The notes beneath the pieces are model-generated. The model saw only the letters and a program-made list of their open reading frames with translations. It was not told the origin of the DNA and made no database searches. A stretch of 6,514 bases of DNA from an uncultured delta proteobacterium (GTDB lineage Bacteria; Myxococcota_A; Polyangia; Polyangiales; Ga0077539), in assembly GCA_903885885.1 (NCBI GenBank), contig CAISKJ010001345.1:1-6514 (forward strand), in the 5' to 3' direction. Shown piece after piece: positions 1-6,364 of the stretch (position 1 is the first letter of the stretch; every line of letters starts with the position of its first letter). Both the position numbers and the translations under genes were made by a program.

Positions 1-342
1 ACCTACGAGGGGCGCGCGGTGAAGGGCGTCGCCTTCACCGAGCTCGTGAAGCGTTATCGCACGCCCACGGTGACGCTCGCCGTGGCGCGCGAGGAGCAGG
101 GCTTCACCGTGATCGCGTGGCGCGTGAAGGGCTGGGACCCGGAGGCGCCGCTGCGCTACCGCGTGTCGGTCGAGACGCCCGACGGGCGCGCGCTCTGGGT
201 GAAGGCCGGGCTCGACGTGTCGGTGGCCGTGCTCGACGACGCGACCCTCCCGCGGGGGCGCGACCTGCGGGCGCGCGTGGTGGCGGCGACCGACGACGGC
301 GTGCTGCGCGCCGAGGCGACGGTCGCGATCGTGCTGCGATAG
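1..342 (+). CDS. C-terminal part of an unrecognised beta-rich protein (5' end outside window)
   Basis: The frame is open from the first base and stops at TAG 340-342, so 113 residues of a longer protein are seen. A GTG at 19 is an in-frame internal codon and probably not the true start, since coding character continues upstream of it to the window edge. The visible part alternates short hydrophobic strands with charged turns (TPTVTLAVARE, GFTVIAWRVKGWD, LRYRVSVETPDG, LRARVVAATDDG, AEATVAIVLR). This is the look of an immunoglobulin-like or other beta-sandwich domain; that is inference from pattern only. No catalytic motif, cysteine pair or membrane segment is visible. The FAD oxidoreductase begins 8 bases after its stop, so the two are probably co-transcribed. 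I do not recognise the family, and with the N-terminal part missing no function can be assigned. Confidence 0.75.
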   Translation, partial: TYEGRAVKGVAFTELVKRYRTPTVTLAVAREEQGFTVIAWRVKGWDPEAPLRYRVSVETPDGRALWVKAGLDVSVAVLDDATLPRGRDLRARVVAATDDGVLRAEATVAIVLR

Positions 343-348
343 GGGGAG
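342..348 (+). promoter_or_regulatory. Ribosome binding site for the FAD oxidoreductase
   Basis: The purine run GGGGGAG overlaps the last base of the upstream stop codon and lies 2 bases before ATG 351. It is closer to the start than usual, but the G-rich core is within reach. It supports ATG 351 as the start and fits stop-start reinitiation within an operon. Confidence 0.5.
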
Positions 349-350
349 CG

Positions 351-1943
351 ATGGCGAAGACGAAGGTGTTGATCCTGGGCGGCGGGATCGCGGGGCTCTC
401 GACGGCGATCTCGCTGCTCGACGACGGCGGCGCCGATCGCTACGACGTGACGCTCGTGTGCATGGAGCACCGCCTCGGCGGCAAGGCCGCGAGCTGGCGG
501 CTCCCCGACGGGCGCCTCATGGAGACGGGCTTTCACTCGCTCTTCGGGTACTACACCGCCGTGCCCGCGCTGCTCGAGCGCGCGGGGCGGAGCGTGCGCG
601 ACCCGCGGTGGTTCACCTCGAACCGCGGCGTGCATCGCATGTACGACCAGGGCGCGCGCGCGCTCAACCTCTTGCGCGTGCCGAAGCACCTCTTCGATGC
701 GGCCTCGATCGTGCGCTCCGACGCGCTGGTGTACCGCGGAATGAGCGCGTCGCAGCGCCTCCGCGCGGGCCTGTGGTTCGCGCGCTTCGGCCTCACGCTG
801 CTCACGACGAAGCCCACGCCGGCGCTCGACGACTACGGCTTCACCGCGTGGTGCGTGGCCCACGGGCTCGACCTCGATCTCACGAGCACCGGGTGGTTCA
901 AGTACATCTTCGACCTCACCTACAACTATCCCCACGAGGGGTCGGCCTACGTCGGGGTGCAGGGCTTCAAAGACCTCATCGGGTACGCCAACAGCGACGT
1001 GCTCTACTTCAACGGCGGCATGAGCGAGGTGCTCATCGCGCCGCTCGCCACGCACCTGAAGAAGCTCGGCGGGCGCATCCGGTTCTGTACCAAAACCACC
1101 CGCCTTACGCTCGACCGCGCGGGGCGTCGCGTGGCCGAGGTCGCGACGCGCGCGATGGCCTCGTACGAAGCGGTTCCCGGCGTCGACGACCATGTGATTC
1201 CGACGATCGTTCGGGGGGCGAACCATCCCCTCGACGACGCGCCGTACCCCGTCGGCGACCCGCGCCCGATGGACGACGCCCCCGAGGTGGTGCTCCGCGC
1301 GGGCGAAGACTTCGACGTGCTCGTGAGCGCGCTGCCGCTCGACAGCCTGCGCGCGCTGCTGCTCACCACGCCCGACCGCCGCGCCGTGCACGACGACCCC
1401 GCGCTCTCGGCGCTGTGGAAGCTGCGCTCGGTGGTCTCACTCTCGCTGCGCATGTGGCTCAAAGAGCGCGTGGTGCCGCGCGACATCGACACCGTGGTGC
1501 TGGGCACGCCGCAGCCGACGGCCACGGTGATCGACTACGCCAACCGCATCGACGCGCTGAACGATGGCGGCAGCGTGGTGGAGCTGCTGGGGCAGGAGGG
1601 CCTCGACGGCGGCCTCGACGACGACGAGCTCGCGCGGCGCATCGTGCACAACTTCGCCGACCTGCCCTTCGTCGACCGCGGGCGCTTCGACCCCGACCGC
1701 GTGCTCTCGCAGGCCGACGGGAACACCTTTCAGCTGCGACGCAACACGGCCCACCACATGCGCTACGCGCTGCTCGAGCCGGGGCACTGGCGGCACCTCC
1801 CGGGCAACGCGATCGACGGGTACGACAACCTCGCGATCGCGGGCGACTGGATCCGCAGCACGCAGCCCACCATCAGCACCGAGGCCGCCGCGCGCAGCGG
1901 CCTCGATGCAGCGGCGATGGTTCGTACGCGAACGAAGGGTTGA
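351..1943 (+). CDS. FAD-dependent oxidoreductase of the amine oxidase / phytoene desaturase type
   Basis: This 530-residue protein should bind FAD and oxidise or desaturate a hydrophobic substrate. The N-terminal dinucleotide-binding fold is plain: strand KVLIL, GGGIAG at 10-15, acidic residue E39 ending the second strand, then RLGGKAASW at 41-49. This last piece is the R-x-GG-(K/R)-x-x-S/T-W hallmark of phytoene desaturases and HpnE-like squalene-pathway enzymes. METGFHSLFGYY (57-68) matches the following flavin-contacting segment. The second half of the FAD site is VLVSALP (323-329) and, near the C-terminus, AGDW (497-500) with STEAAARSG (509-517), the usual final motif of the superfamily. 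Length suits carotenoid desaturases. About 50 residues (271-320), rich in Asp and Pro, sit before VLVSALP and look like an insertion. The start is fixed by the Rossmann motif beginning right after MAKTK. The substrate is unknown: carotenoid, hydroxysqualene and other isoprenoids are all possible. No crt or hpn neighbour is in view. Confidence 0.88.
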   Translation: MAKTKVLILGGGIAGLSTAISLLDDGGADRYDVTLVCMEHRLGGKAASWRLPDGRLMETGFHSLFGYYTAVPALLERAGRSVRDPRWFTSNRGVHRMYDQGARALNLLRVPKHLFDAASIVRSDALVYRGMSASQRLRAGLWFARFGLTLLTTKPTPALDDYGFTAWCVAHGLDLDLTSTGWFKYIFDLTYNYPHEGSAYVGVQGFKDLIGYANSDVLYFNGGMSEVLIAPLATHLKKLGGRIRFCTKTTRLTLDRAGRRVAEVATRAMASYEAVPGVDDHVIPTIVRGANHPLDDAPYPVGDPRPMDDAPEVVLRAGEDFDVLVSALPLDSLRALLLTTPDRRAVHDDPALSALWKLRSVVSLSLRMWLKERVVPRDIDTVVLGTPQPTATVIDYANRIDALNDGGSVVELLGQEGLDGGLDDDELARRIVHNFADLPFVDRGRFDPDRVLSQADGNTFQLRRNTAHHMRYALLEPGHWRHLPGNAIDGYDNLAIAGDWIRSTQPTISTEAAARSGLDAAAMVRTRTKG

Positions 1944-1947
1944 GAAC

Positions 1948-1965
1948 TCGTTCGGGGCCGAACGA
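1948..1965. terminator. Probable bidirectional terminator between convergent genes
   Basis: TCGTTCGG (1948-1955) and CCGAACGA (1958-1965) are perfect 8-base complementary arms around two G bases; folded realistically this is a 7-bp stem with a 4-base loop. It fills the 22-base gap between the TGA of the FAD oxidoreductase (1941-1943) and the stop codon of the minus-strand hydrolase (1966-1968), so it could end both transcripts. There is no T tract on either side, so classical intrinsic termination is not certain. A second CGAACGA copy at 1929-1935 could pair with the same left arm. Confidence 0.55.
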
Positions 1966-2985
1966 TCAGTGCGCGGCGTGAACCAGGTCGGCCGCGCGGC
2001 ACTCGGCCCAGAAGCGGTCGTCGTCGCCGGGGCACACGCGGTCGCCGAGAAAGCCCACGTGGCCGCCGTGCTCGGTGACGATGACGCGCACGTACGGTGA
2101 GGCCGTGGCGCGCGCGTCGAGCACCGGGGCGATGGGCACGAGCGGGTCGTCGACGGCGTGGAGGATCGCCGTCGGCACGCACACCGCGGGGAGCAGGTGG
2201 CTCGCGCTCGCCTTGCTGTAGTAGTCGTCGGCGTCGCGAAAGCCGTGGAGCGGCGCGATCACGGCCTCGTCAAAGTGGCGAATGGTGCGCACGCCGCGCA
2301 CGCGCTCGCGGTTGAAGCCCGGGGGCATCGCGTGGGCGAGGCGGTGATAGCGCTTGAGGAGCTTGGCGACGATGAACCAGCGGTAGACCGACGCCGAGAC
2401 GCGCTCGGCGAAGGCCGAGCAGCGCACGAGGTCGATGGGCGCGCTGATGGCGACGGCCATGCGCGCGCCCGGCGGCGGCGCCGCGCCCCACTCGCCGACG
2501 GCGCGGAGCAGGAGCTGGCCCCCGAGCGAGAAGCCCACCATCGAGACGTTTTCGTAGCGGGCGAGGGCCCAGGTGACGACGGCGCGCACGTCGTCGGTGA
2601 GGCCCGAGTGCACGAGGCCCGTCGCGGTGGTCATCGACTCGCCGGCGCCCCGGAGGTTGAGGCGCAGGGTGTCGAAGCCGCGGCGCTGGAGCTTGCGCGC
2701 CATGCGCAGCACGAATGATTCGGCCGAGGTGCCATTGATGCCGTGCAGGATGATCGCGACGCCGCGCGGCGACGGGAGCTTGTCGAGGTGGGCCACGAGG
2801 TGGCCCTGGTGCACGGGGATGGTGACGCGCTCGCCGGGGAGCGCGTCGGGGGGGCGAACGAAGGGGAGCGCGACGGTCTGCAGGTGGCCGCTGGGGAGCG
2901 CGCGGTGCGGCACGAACGCTGGCACCGCGAGGTCGTGGAGCCAGCGGAGGTGCGCGGGGATGGCGCCCCCCGCGGTCAGTGCCAT
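1966..2985 (-). CDS. YheT-type alpha/beta-fold hydrolase
   Basis: The 339-residue protein is an alpha/beta hydrolase of the YheT (COG0429) type, expected to be a soluble serine esterase or lipase-like enzyme. Family marks, in order: SGHLQT at 32-37, matching the N-terminal HLQT signature of YheT proteins; ILHGINGTS at 79-87, the oxyanion-hole turn; LNLRGAGES at 109-117; the nucleophile elbow GFSLGG at 151-156 with Ser153; HAVDDPLVP at 276-284 carrying the acid (D279 or D280); and GGHVGF at 307-312 with His309. The catalytic triad is therefore complete and the length is normal for the family. No signal peptide is seen. I chose ATG 2985 because the frame upstream of it, open to 3177, reads as Arg/Pro-rich shadow of the preceding gene. 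The start overlaps the end of the cysteine-motif gene by 10 bases (ATGGCACTGA), implying translational coupling; no strong Shine-Dalgarno site is present. The natural substrate of YheT proteins is poorly known, so none is proposed. Confidence 0.9.
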   Translation of the reverse strand: MALTAGGAIPAHLRWLHDLAVPAFVPHRALPSGHLQTVALPFVRPPDALPGERVTIPVHQGHLVAHLDKLPSPRGVAIILHGINGTSAESFVLRMARKLQRRGFDTLRLNLRGAGESMTTATGLVHSGLTDDVRAVVTWALARYENVSMVGFSLGGQLLLRAVGEWGAAPPPGARMAVAISAPIDLVRCSAFAERVSASVYRWFIVAKLLKRYHRLAHAMPPGFNRERVRGVRTIRHFDEAVIAPLHGFRDADDYYSKASASHLLPAVCVPTAILHAVDDPLVPIAPVLDARATASPYVRVIVTEHGGHVGFLGDRVCPGDDDRFWAECRAADLVHAAH

Positions 2986-3332
2986 GCGCCGGCGGCGCGC
3001 ACGGCCTGGCCCGTGCGGTCGTGCTCGTCGAGGAGGGCGCGGGCCTTCTCGGTGCAGCCCATGCACGCGTAGAACTCGCTGCCGTGGGCGCAGCGGATGG
3101 ACATCCAGAGGTTGCTGTTGATGCCCTTCGCGGCGCGGTCGCGGGCCTCGCCCGCGGTGTCGAGGTGCTTGCCGCACGCGACGCAGTGAATGTGCGAGCC
3201 CGCGGCCATTTCGGGCGACGGGGGCATCGCGCCGAGGGCGGGGTCGTACACGTCGCCGACGGGGCGCGACGCGGGGCGCGGGGGCAGGAGGGCCTTGCGT
3301 TCTTTCTTCGTGAGCCGGGGCTGTCGCTTCAT
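2976..3332 (-). CDS. Small cysteine-motif (putative zinc-binding) protein of unknown function
   Basis: This 118-residue protein is not recognised. It starts with a basic stretch (KRQPRLTKKERKALL, residues 2-16), followed by a proline-rich linker. Its core holds two CxxC pairs, C50-x-x-C53 (HIHCVACGKHLD) and C90-x-x-C93 (FYACMGCTEKARALL), with an extra C81 and nearby histidines 47, 49, 56 and 83. Two CxxC knuckles about 37 residues apart are what a treble-clef or zinc-ribbon site looks like, so structural zinc binding is likely (inference). The second pair leads straight into a helix. The basic N-terminus could contact nucleic acid, but that is speculative. It is the first gene of the pair with the YheT hydrolase, and its TGA lies inside that gene's first codons. 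No Shine-Dalgarno sequence precedes ATG 3332 (the upstream bases are pyrimidine-rich); a promoter-like element lies 10 bases upstream instead. Confidence 0.82.
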   Translation of the reverse strand: MKRQPRLTKKERKALLPPRPASRPVGDVYDPALGAMPPSPEMAAGSHIHCVACGKHLDTAGEARDRAAKGINSNLWMSIRCAHGSEFYACMGCTEKARALLDEHDRTGQAVRAAGAWH

Positions 3333-3342
3333 TGGGGGGCGG

Positions 3343-3351
3343 AGACTACCA
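3343..3351 (-). promoter_or_regulatory. Extended -10-like promoter element for the minus-strand pair
   Basis: Read on the minus strand this is TGGTAGTCT, matching the extended -10 form TGnTAnnnT. Ten bases separate it from ATG 3332. A sigma-70-type start 7 bases past the hexamer would leave a leader of only about 4 bases, consistent with the absence of a Shine-Dalgarno site. No convincing -35 hexamer is seen. A near-identical element precedes the arrestin-like gene. Confidence 0.35.
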
Positions 3352-3414
3352 GATGTGCGCGTGATGGGAATCGTCGTGCGCGGCTGCGGCGGACGCGGTA
3401 CATCGGCGCCCCGA

Positions 3415-3762
3415 ATGCGCGACCCCCGGCGCGAGCTCGACCCCGGCCACGTGTGGGAGGTGCAGGACGTACGCGTCCGGCGCTATCGACGCGAGCGCTT
3501 CGACCGGCTTCGCTACGCGATGCGCGTGCTCGACGTGTTGCGTCCCGCGCGCGTCGACGTGACGCTCATCGCGGGCCACAAAGAGATTCGCGTCGAGCGG
3601 GGGCACGCGTGGCGCAGGCCGCCGGGGTACCTCTGGGCCACGGTGTCGATCCCGTCGGACGCGACGCGCGAGGAGATCGCGCTGGCCCTGATGGACGTGG
3701 CAGGCGTGGCGGCCGGCGCGTACGTGCTCGAGGCGCTCCTGGCGATCGACGAGGGGGCGTGA
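3415..3762 (+). CDS. Small protein of unknown function upstream of the CBS protein
   Basis: From ATG 3415 this encodes 115 residues, from MRDPRRELDPGHVWEVQD to AYVLEALLAIDEGA. I do not recognise it. It has a basic, Arg-rich N-terminal half (VRRYRRERFDRLRYAMRVLDVL), two probable strands (VDVTLIAGHKEIRVERG and GYLWATVSIP), then an acidic helix (TREEIALALMDVAGV) and a hydrophobic Ala-rich end. This gives a small alpha/beta outline without cysteines, signal peptide or clear membrane span. The start is uncertain. In-frame GTG 3355, GTG 3361 and ATG 3364 also exist, and a GGAG at 3341-3344 is well spaced for GTG 3355. However, codons 3364-3414 carry several A/T third positions, unlike the strongly G/C-ending codons after 3415, which favours 3415. 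The CBS gene starts 24 bases after its stop, so the two are probably co-transcribed and may work together. Confidence 0.6.
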   Translation: MRDPRRELDPGHVWEVQDVRVRRYRRERFDRLRYAMRVLDVLRPARVDVTLIAGHKEIRVERGHAWRRPPGYLWATVSIPSDATREEIALALMDVAGVAAGAYVLEALLAIDEGA

Positions 3763-3773
3763 TCGCGCTCGAC

Positions 3774-3777
3774 GAGG
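3774..3777 (+). promoter_or_regulatory. Ribosome binding site deciding the CBS gene start
   Basis: GAGG lies 9 bases before GTG 3787. The alternative in-frame ATG 3805 has no purine-rich sequence at a suitable distance, so the GTG is preferred. Confidence 0.5.
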
Positions 3778-3786
3778 CGCGCGGTT

Positions 3787-4584
3787 GTGAGCACATTCGG
3801 CGTCATGAAGGATCTGCTGGTTTCGAAGTTCATGTCGTCGCCCGTTCGCACGATCCGCGATGACGCCCCGCTGGCCGACGCGCATCGGATTCTGCGCGAG
3901 TACACGCTGTCTTCGCTCGCGGTGCTCAACGCGTCGGACCGGCTCGTGGGGGTGATCTCTCGCAGCGACCTCCTGCGCGTGGGGCGCCTCGAGGAGGCCA
4001 CGCGGCGCGGCCACCTGCTCTCGCTGCCCGACAAGCCCGTTCGCGCGGTGATGACCGCGGGCGCGGTGACGCTCGAGCCCGACGCCACCGTGCGCGAGGC
4101 CGCCGAGGGGCTCGTGAGCCGGCACATCCACCGCGTGTACGTCACGAAGGACGGCGCGCTCGTGGGCGTGTTCAGCACGCGCGACGCGATGGATGCGGTG
4201 CGGGCGCGCGGCGTCGCGGCGCCGCTGTCGGAGTTCATGTCGACGCCGGTGATGACGGTGAGCGCGACCGACACCGTGGCGACGGCCACCGACAAGCTGC
4301 GCGACGCCCACGTGGCGGGCCTGGTGGTGATCGACGAGGAGGAGGCTCCGGTGGGCGTCTTCACGCAGGTCGAGGCGCTGCAGTGTCGCGACGACGAGGG
4401 CTCGACGCCCGTCGAAGACCGCATGAGCTACGCGACGCTGTGCCTCCCGCTGCGCACCTCGATGAGCCGCGCGGCCGCCAACGCCGCCGCCACCCGCGCG
4501 CGCCGCGTGATCGCCGTCGACCGCGGCCGCGCCTGGGGCGTGCTCACGGGCATCGACTTCGCGCGCGCCCTCATCGCCGACTGA
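3787..4584 (+). CDS. Stand-alone protein of four CBS domains
   Basis: The 265-residue protein consists almost wholly of CBS domains, modules that pair into Bateman units and commonly bind adenosine nucleotides such as AMP or ATP. Four repeats are visible. Each is centred on a G-h-h-(T/S)-x-x-D ligand motif: GVISRSD (55-61), GVFSTRD (127-133), GVFTQVE (190-196) and GVLTGID (251-257). The typical repeat opening FMSSPVRTI, (A)VMTAGAVTL and FMSTPVMTV occurs at residues 15, 87 and 150. The fourth repeat starts differently (RMSYATLCL, 212-220), and the third has Glu in place of the ribose-contacting Asp, so these two sites may be weaker. No catalytic, transport or DNA-binding domain is attached and no signal peptide is seen, so it is likely a cytosolic regulator acting on a partner. 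The small gene just upstream is the nearest candidate partner (inference). Start GTG 3787 is supported by a GAGG; ATG 3805 would remove six residues outside the domains. Confidence 0.9.
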   Translation: MSTFGVMKDLLVSKFMSSPVRTIRDDAPLADAHRILREYTLSSLAVLNASDRLVGVISRSDLLRVGRLEEATRRGHLLSLPDKPVRAVMTAGAVTLEPDATVREAAEGLVSRHIHRVYVTKDGALVGVFSTRDAMDAVRARGVAAPLSEFMSTPVMTVSATDTVATATDKLRDAHVAGLVVIDEEEAPVGVFTQVEALQCRDDEGSTPVEDRMSYATLCLPLRTSMSRAAANAAATRARRVIAVDRGRAWGVLTGIDFARALIAD

Positions 4585-4593
4585 CAGAGACCG

Positions 4594-6357
4594 TCACCGA
4601 TAGGGCGCGGCGTCGGCGCGACCCTGCAGCTTGCGCCCCACGCGCGCCACCACGTCGATGAGCGGCTCGAGCGTCGCGGGCTCGGCGGTGAGCGCGGGGA
4701 GCGAGCACGTGAGCGCCTCGGCCGTGGCCGCGAGGGTCGCGTCGGGGCGCACGGCGCGCACCGCCGCGAGGGCCTCGGCGAGCTGCGCCTCGTCGGGCGC
4801 GGCCGCGAGCGTGGGGTCTAGGTGGAGCGTCACGACCGTGGCCGCGAGCTCGGCCCCGTCGCCCCACAGGCACGCCACGTCGATGCGGTCGACGCCGAAG
4901 CGGCCGCCCACGACGGCGCAGGGACCGGGCTTGTAGCGCGCGCGCGTGCGTTCGGCGTAGGCGCGCCACGCGTCGGCGTAGGGGCGCATCGCCGGGGGCG
5001 GCGGCAGCGCGCGGATCGCGGCGTCGAAGGCCCGCGCGAGGCGCACCGCGGCGCGCGCGAAGGAGGTGATGGCCGCCGGGTCGGCGAGGGCGCCGGCCAC
5101 CGAGAGCGACGCGCCCGCGTCGTCGATGCGCGCGTCGGCCTCGGCGGGGATGTGCGCGCGAACCTCGGCGTCGAGGAGGGCGCGCACCTGCTCGGCGAAG
5201 CGGCCGCGCACCTGGAAGCGCGCGTCGAAGGCCGCGTCGCCCACGTCGATCTCGCGCTCGGTGAAGCGGTCGCTCCAGCGTGAAGGGCCGATGGACAAGG
5301 CGATTCCGAGTGGGGGCCAGGAGAGCGTGGCGGTGGTGAAGAGGCCGTCGCGCACGCGCTGTTCGACGGCGATGGCGAGCTCGACGTCGCCTGCGCGCCC
5401 GCGGATCGCGTCGGCGGCGGCGTCGTAGGTGAGCTCGAGCTGGGCGGCGACGGGCGTCCACACGAGGCGGCGTCGGTCGCGGCCCACGGCGGGCGGAAGG
5501 GCGCGCACGCCGTCGCGGGGCAGCGAGCCCGGCGGGAGCAGGGTGACCGGGATCGAGAGCAGGGCGGTGGTGCGCCAGGCGCCCTCGGCGGCGATGTCGA
5601 GCGTCCACGCGACGTCGACGAGGCGCGTGCGGCCGCTCACGGGGAGGCTGCGCGGCAGCGCGAGGCCGAAGGGGATGGGCTCGCCCTCGACGACGCGCCC
5701 CTCGTGGAGCACGAAATCGTAGCGGCCCTGCACCCAGCTCCGGCGATATCCGCCGGCGTGCTGGACCTCGCTCAGCGACAAGGCCGCGGTGACGCGCTCG
5801 ACGCGCGTGGCGCTCACGTTCGAAAACGAGATGCTCCCGCGCACGACGCCGCCGGGCTCGAGGAGCACCGAGTCGAGCGAGCACTCGGCGTAGAGCTCCT
5901 TGCCCTGAGGGCCGCGGCGGGCCGTGGCGAAGAGCTGCGGCTGCGCGCTGACGCCGACGACCGCGCGCGGCTGCACCTCGACCGCGTAGCGCCCCGTGCG
6001 GTCGACCCACCAGGGGATCTCGACGCGCACCTCGAGCTCACACGCGATGCGCGTGAGGTCGCTCGCGTACGTGGCGGGCGTCGAGCGGGCCAGCGGGAAG
6101 AGCGCGCCGTAGCGGTGCTCGCCGGGCGTGAGGAGCTTGCCCTCGTGGCGCGCGACGAGCGAGAAATGTTGCTCCTCGAAGACCGTCGCGCTGCGGTCTT
6201 GCGGTACGGTCGTACGCTCGGTGCACCGGAGCCGGAACTCGACCGCCGACACCGGGGTCGCGCGCTTGCTCGTGAGCACCGCCGACACCTGCAACGGGTC
6301 GCCGGGCCGCGCGGGCGACGGGGCGATGTACACCTTGAGCGCGGGCCTGCTGCGCAC
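4594..6357 (-). CDS. Arrestin-like (Spo0M/arrestin-fold) protein with an extra C-terminal region
   Basis: The 587-residue protein seems to have two arrestin-like beta-sandwich domains followed by a separate C-terminal half. Domain 1 (about 6-130) opens LKVYIAPSPARPGDPLQVSAVLTSK, the usual arrestin N-domain start with its P-G-D turn; it continues with EFRLRCTERT and a long strand ITHR-type segment LTRIACELEVRVEIPWW. Domain 2 (about 150-275) shows the arrestin C-domain pattern: LEPGGVVRGSISFSN-S-RV, a central PFGLALP (229-235), then VDVAWTLDIAAEGAWR and the closing strand LLSIPVTLLP. Residues 300-400 are beta-rich and contain DVGDAAFDARFQVRG (371-385). Residues 420-475 are helical, and 480-512 beta again. 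There is no signal peptide or membrane span, so it is probably cytosolic, a binding scaffold rather than an enzyme. Assignment rests on pattern, not alignment. Start GTG 6357 has either an AGGG 8 bases upstream or a -10-like element. It converges on the CBS gene with 9 bases between stops. Confidence 0.75.
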   Translation of the reverse strand: MRSRPALKVYIAPSPARPGDPLQVSAVLTSKRATPVSAVEFRLRCTERTTVPQDRSATVFEEQHFSLVARHEGKLLTPGEHRYGALFPLARSTPATYASDLTRIACELEVRVEIPWWVDRTGRYAVEVQPRAVVGVSAQPQLFATARRGPQGKELYAECSLDSVLLEPGGVVRGSISFSNVSATRVERVTAALSLSEVQHAGGYRRSWVQGRYDFVLHEGRVVEGEPIPFGLALPRSLPVSGRTRLVDVAWTLDIAAEGAWRTTALLSIPVTLLPPGSLPRDGVRALPPAVGRDRRRLVWTPVAAQLELTYDAAADAIRGRAGDVELAIAVEQRVRDGLFTTATLSWPPLGIALSIGPSRWSDRFTEREIDVGDAAFDARFQVRGRFAEQVRALLDAEVRAHIPAEADARIDDAGASLSVAGALADPAAITSFARAAVRLARAFDAAIRALPPPPAMRPYADAWRAYAERTRARYKPGPCAVVGGRFGVDRIDVACLWGDGAELAATVVTLHLDPTLAAAPDEAQLAEALAAVRAVRPDATLAATAEALTCSLPALTAEPATLEPLIDVVARVGRKLQGRADAAPYR

Positions 6358-6364
6358 CCGCGCG

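Noticed and set aside
117..350. Upstream in-frame extension of the FAD oxidoreductase to a start at 117
   Set aside because: The extension is Arg/Gly-rich and overlaps the preceding gene. The nucleotide-binding fold begins directly after ATG 351, which has a purine-rich site before it.
156..1391. Long minus-strand open frame of about 411 codons opposite the FAD oxidoreductase
   Set aside because: Its product is Arg/Ala/Glu/His-rich without any fold-like pattern, and it mirrors a gene with clear FAD motifs. It is the usual antisense shadow in very GC-rich DNA.
2986..3177. Upstream extension of the YheT-type hydrolase by 64 residues
   Set aside because: The extra residues are Arg/Pro/His-rich shadow of the cysteine-motif gene, and the hydrolase family signature starts soon after ATG 2985.
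3190..3363. Longer start at ATG 3190 for the small plus-strand gene
   Set aside because: It would lie over the oppositely oriented cysteine-motif gene, and the translated stretch has no protein-like pattern and a poorer codon bias.
3346..4311. Long minus-strand open frame opposite the small unknown gene and the CBS gene
   Set aside because: It is low-complexity, rich in Arg, His and Ala, and opposite four well-formed CBS motifs, so it is a shadow frame.
4582..4596. TGAC...GTCA inverted repeat between the two convergent stop codons
   Set aside because: The stem is only 4 bases with a 7-base loop, and it arises largely from the two TGA stop codons facing each other. It is too weak to call a terminator.
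4571..6010. Second minus-strand frame of about 479 codons overlapping the arrestin-like gene
   Set aside because: It is composed almost entirely of Arg, Ala, Gly and Pro, typical of a shifted frame. The frame with hydrophobic beta-strand periodicity is the one annotated.
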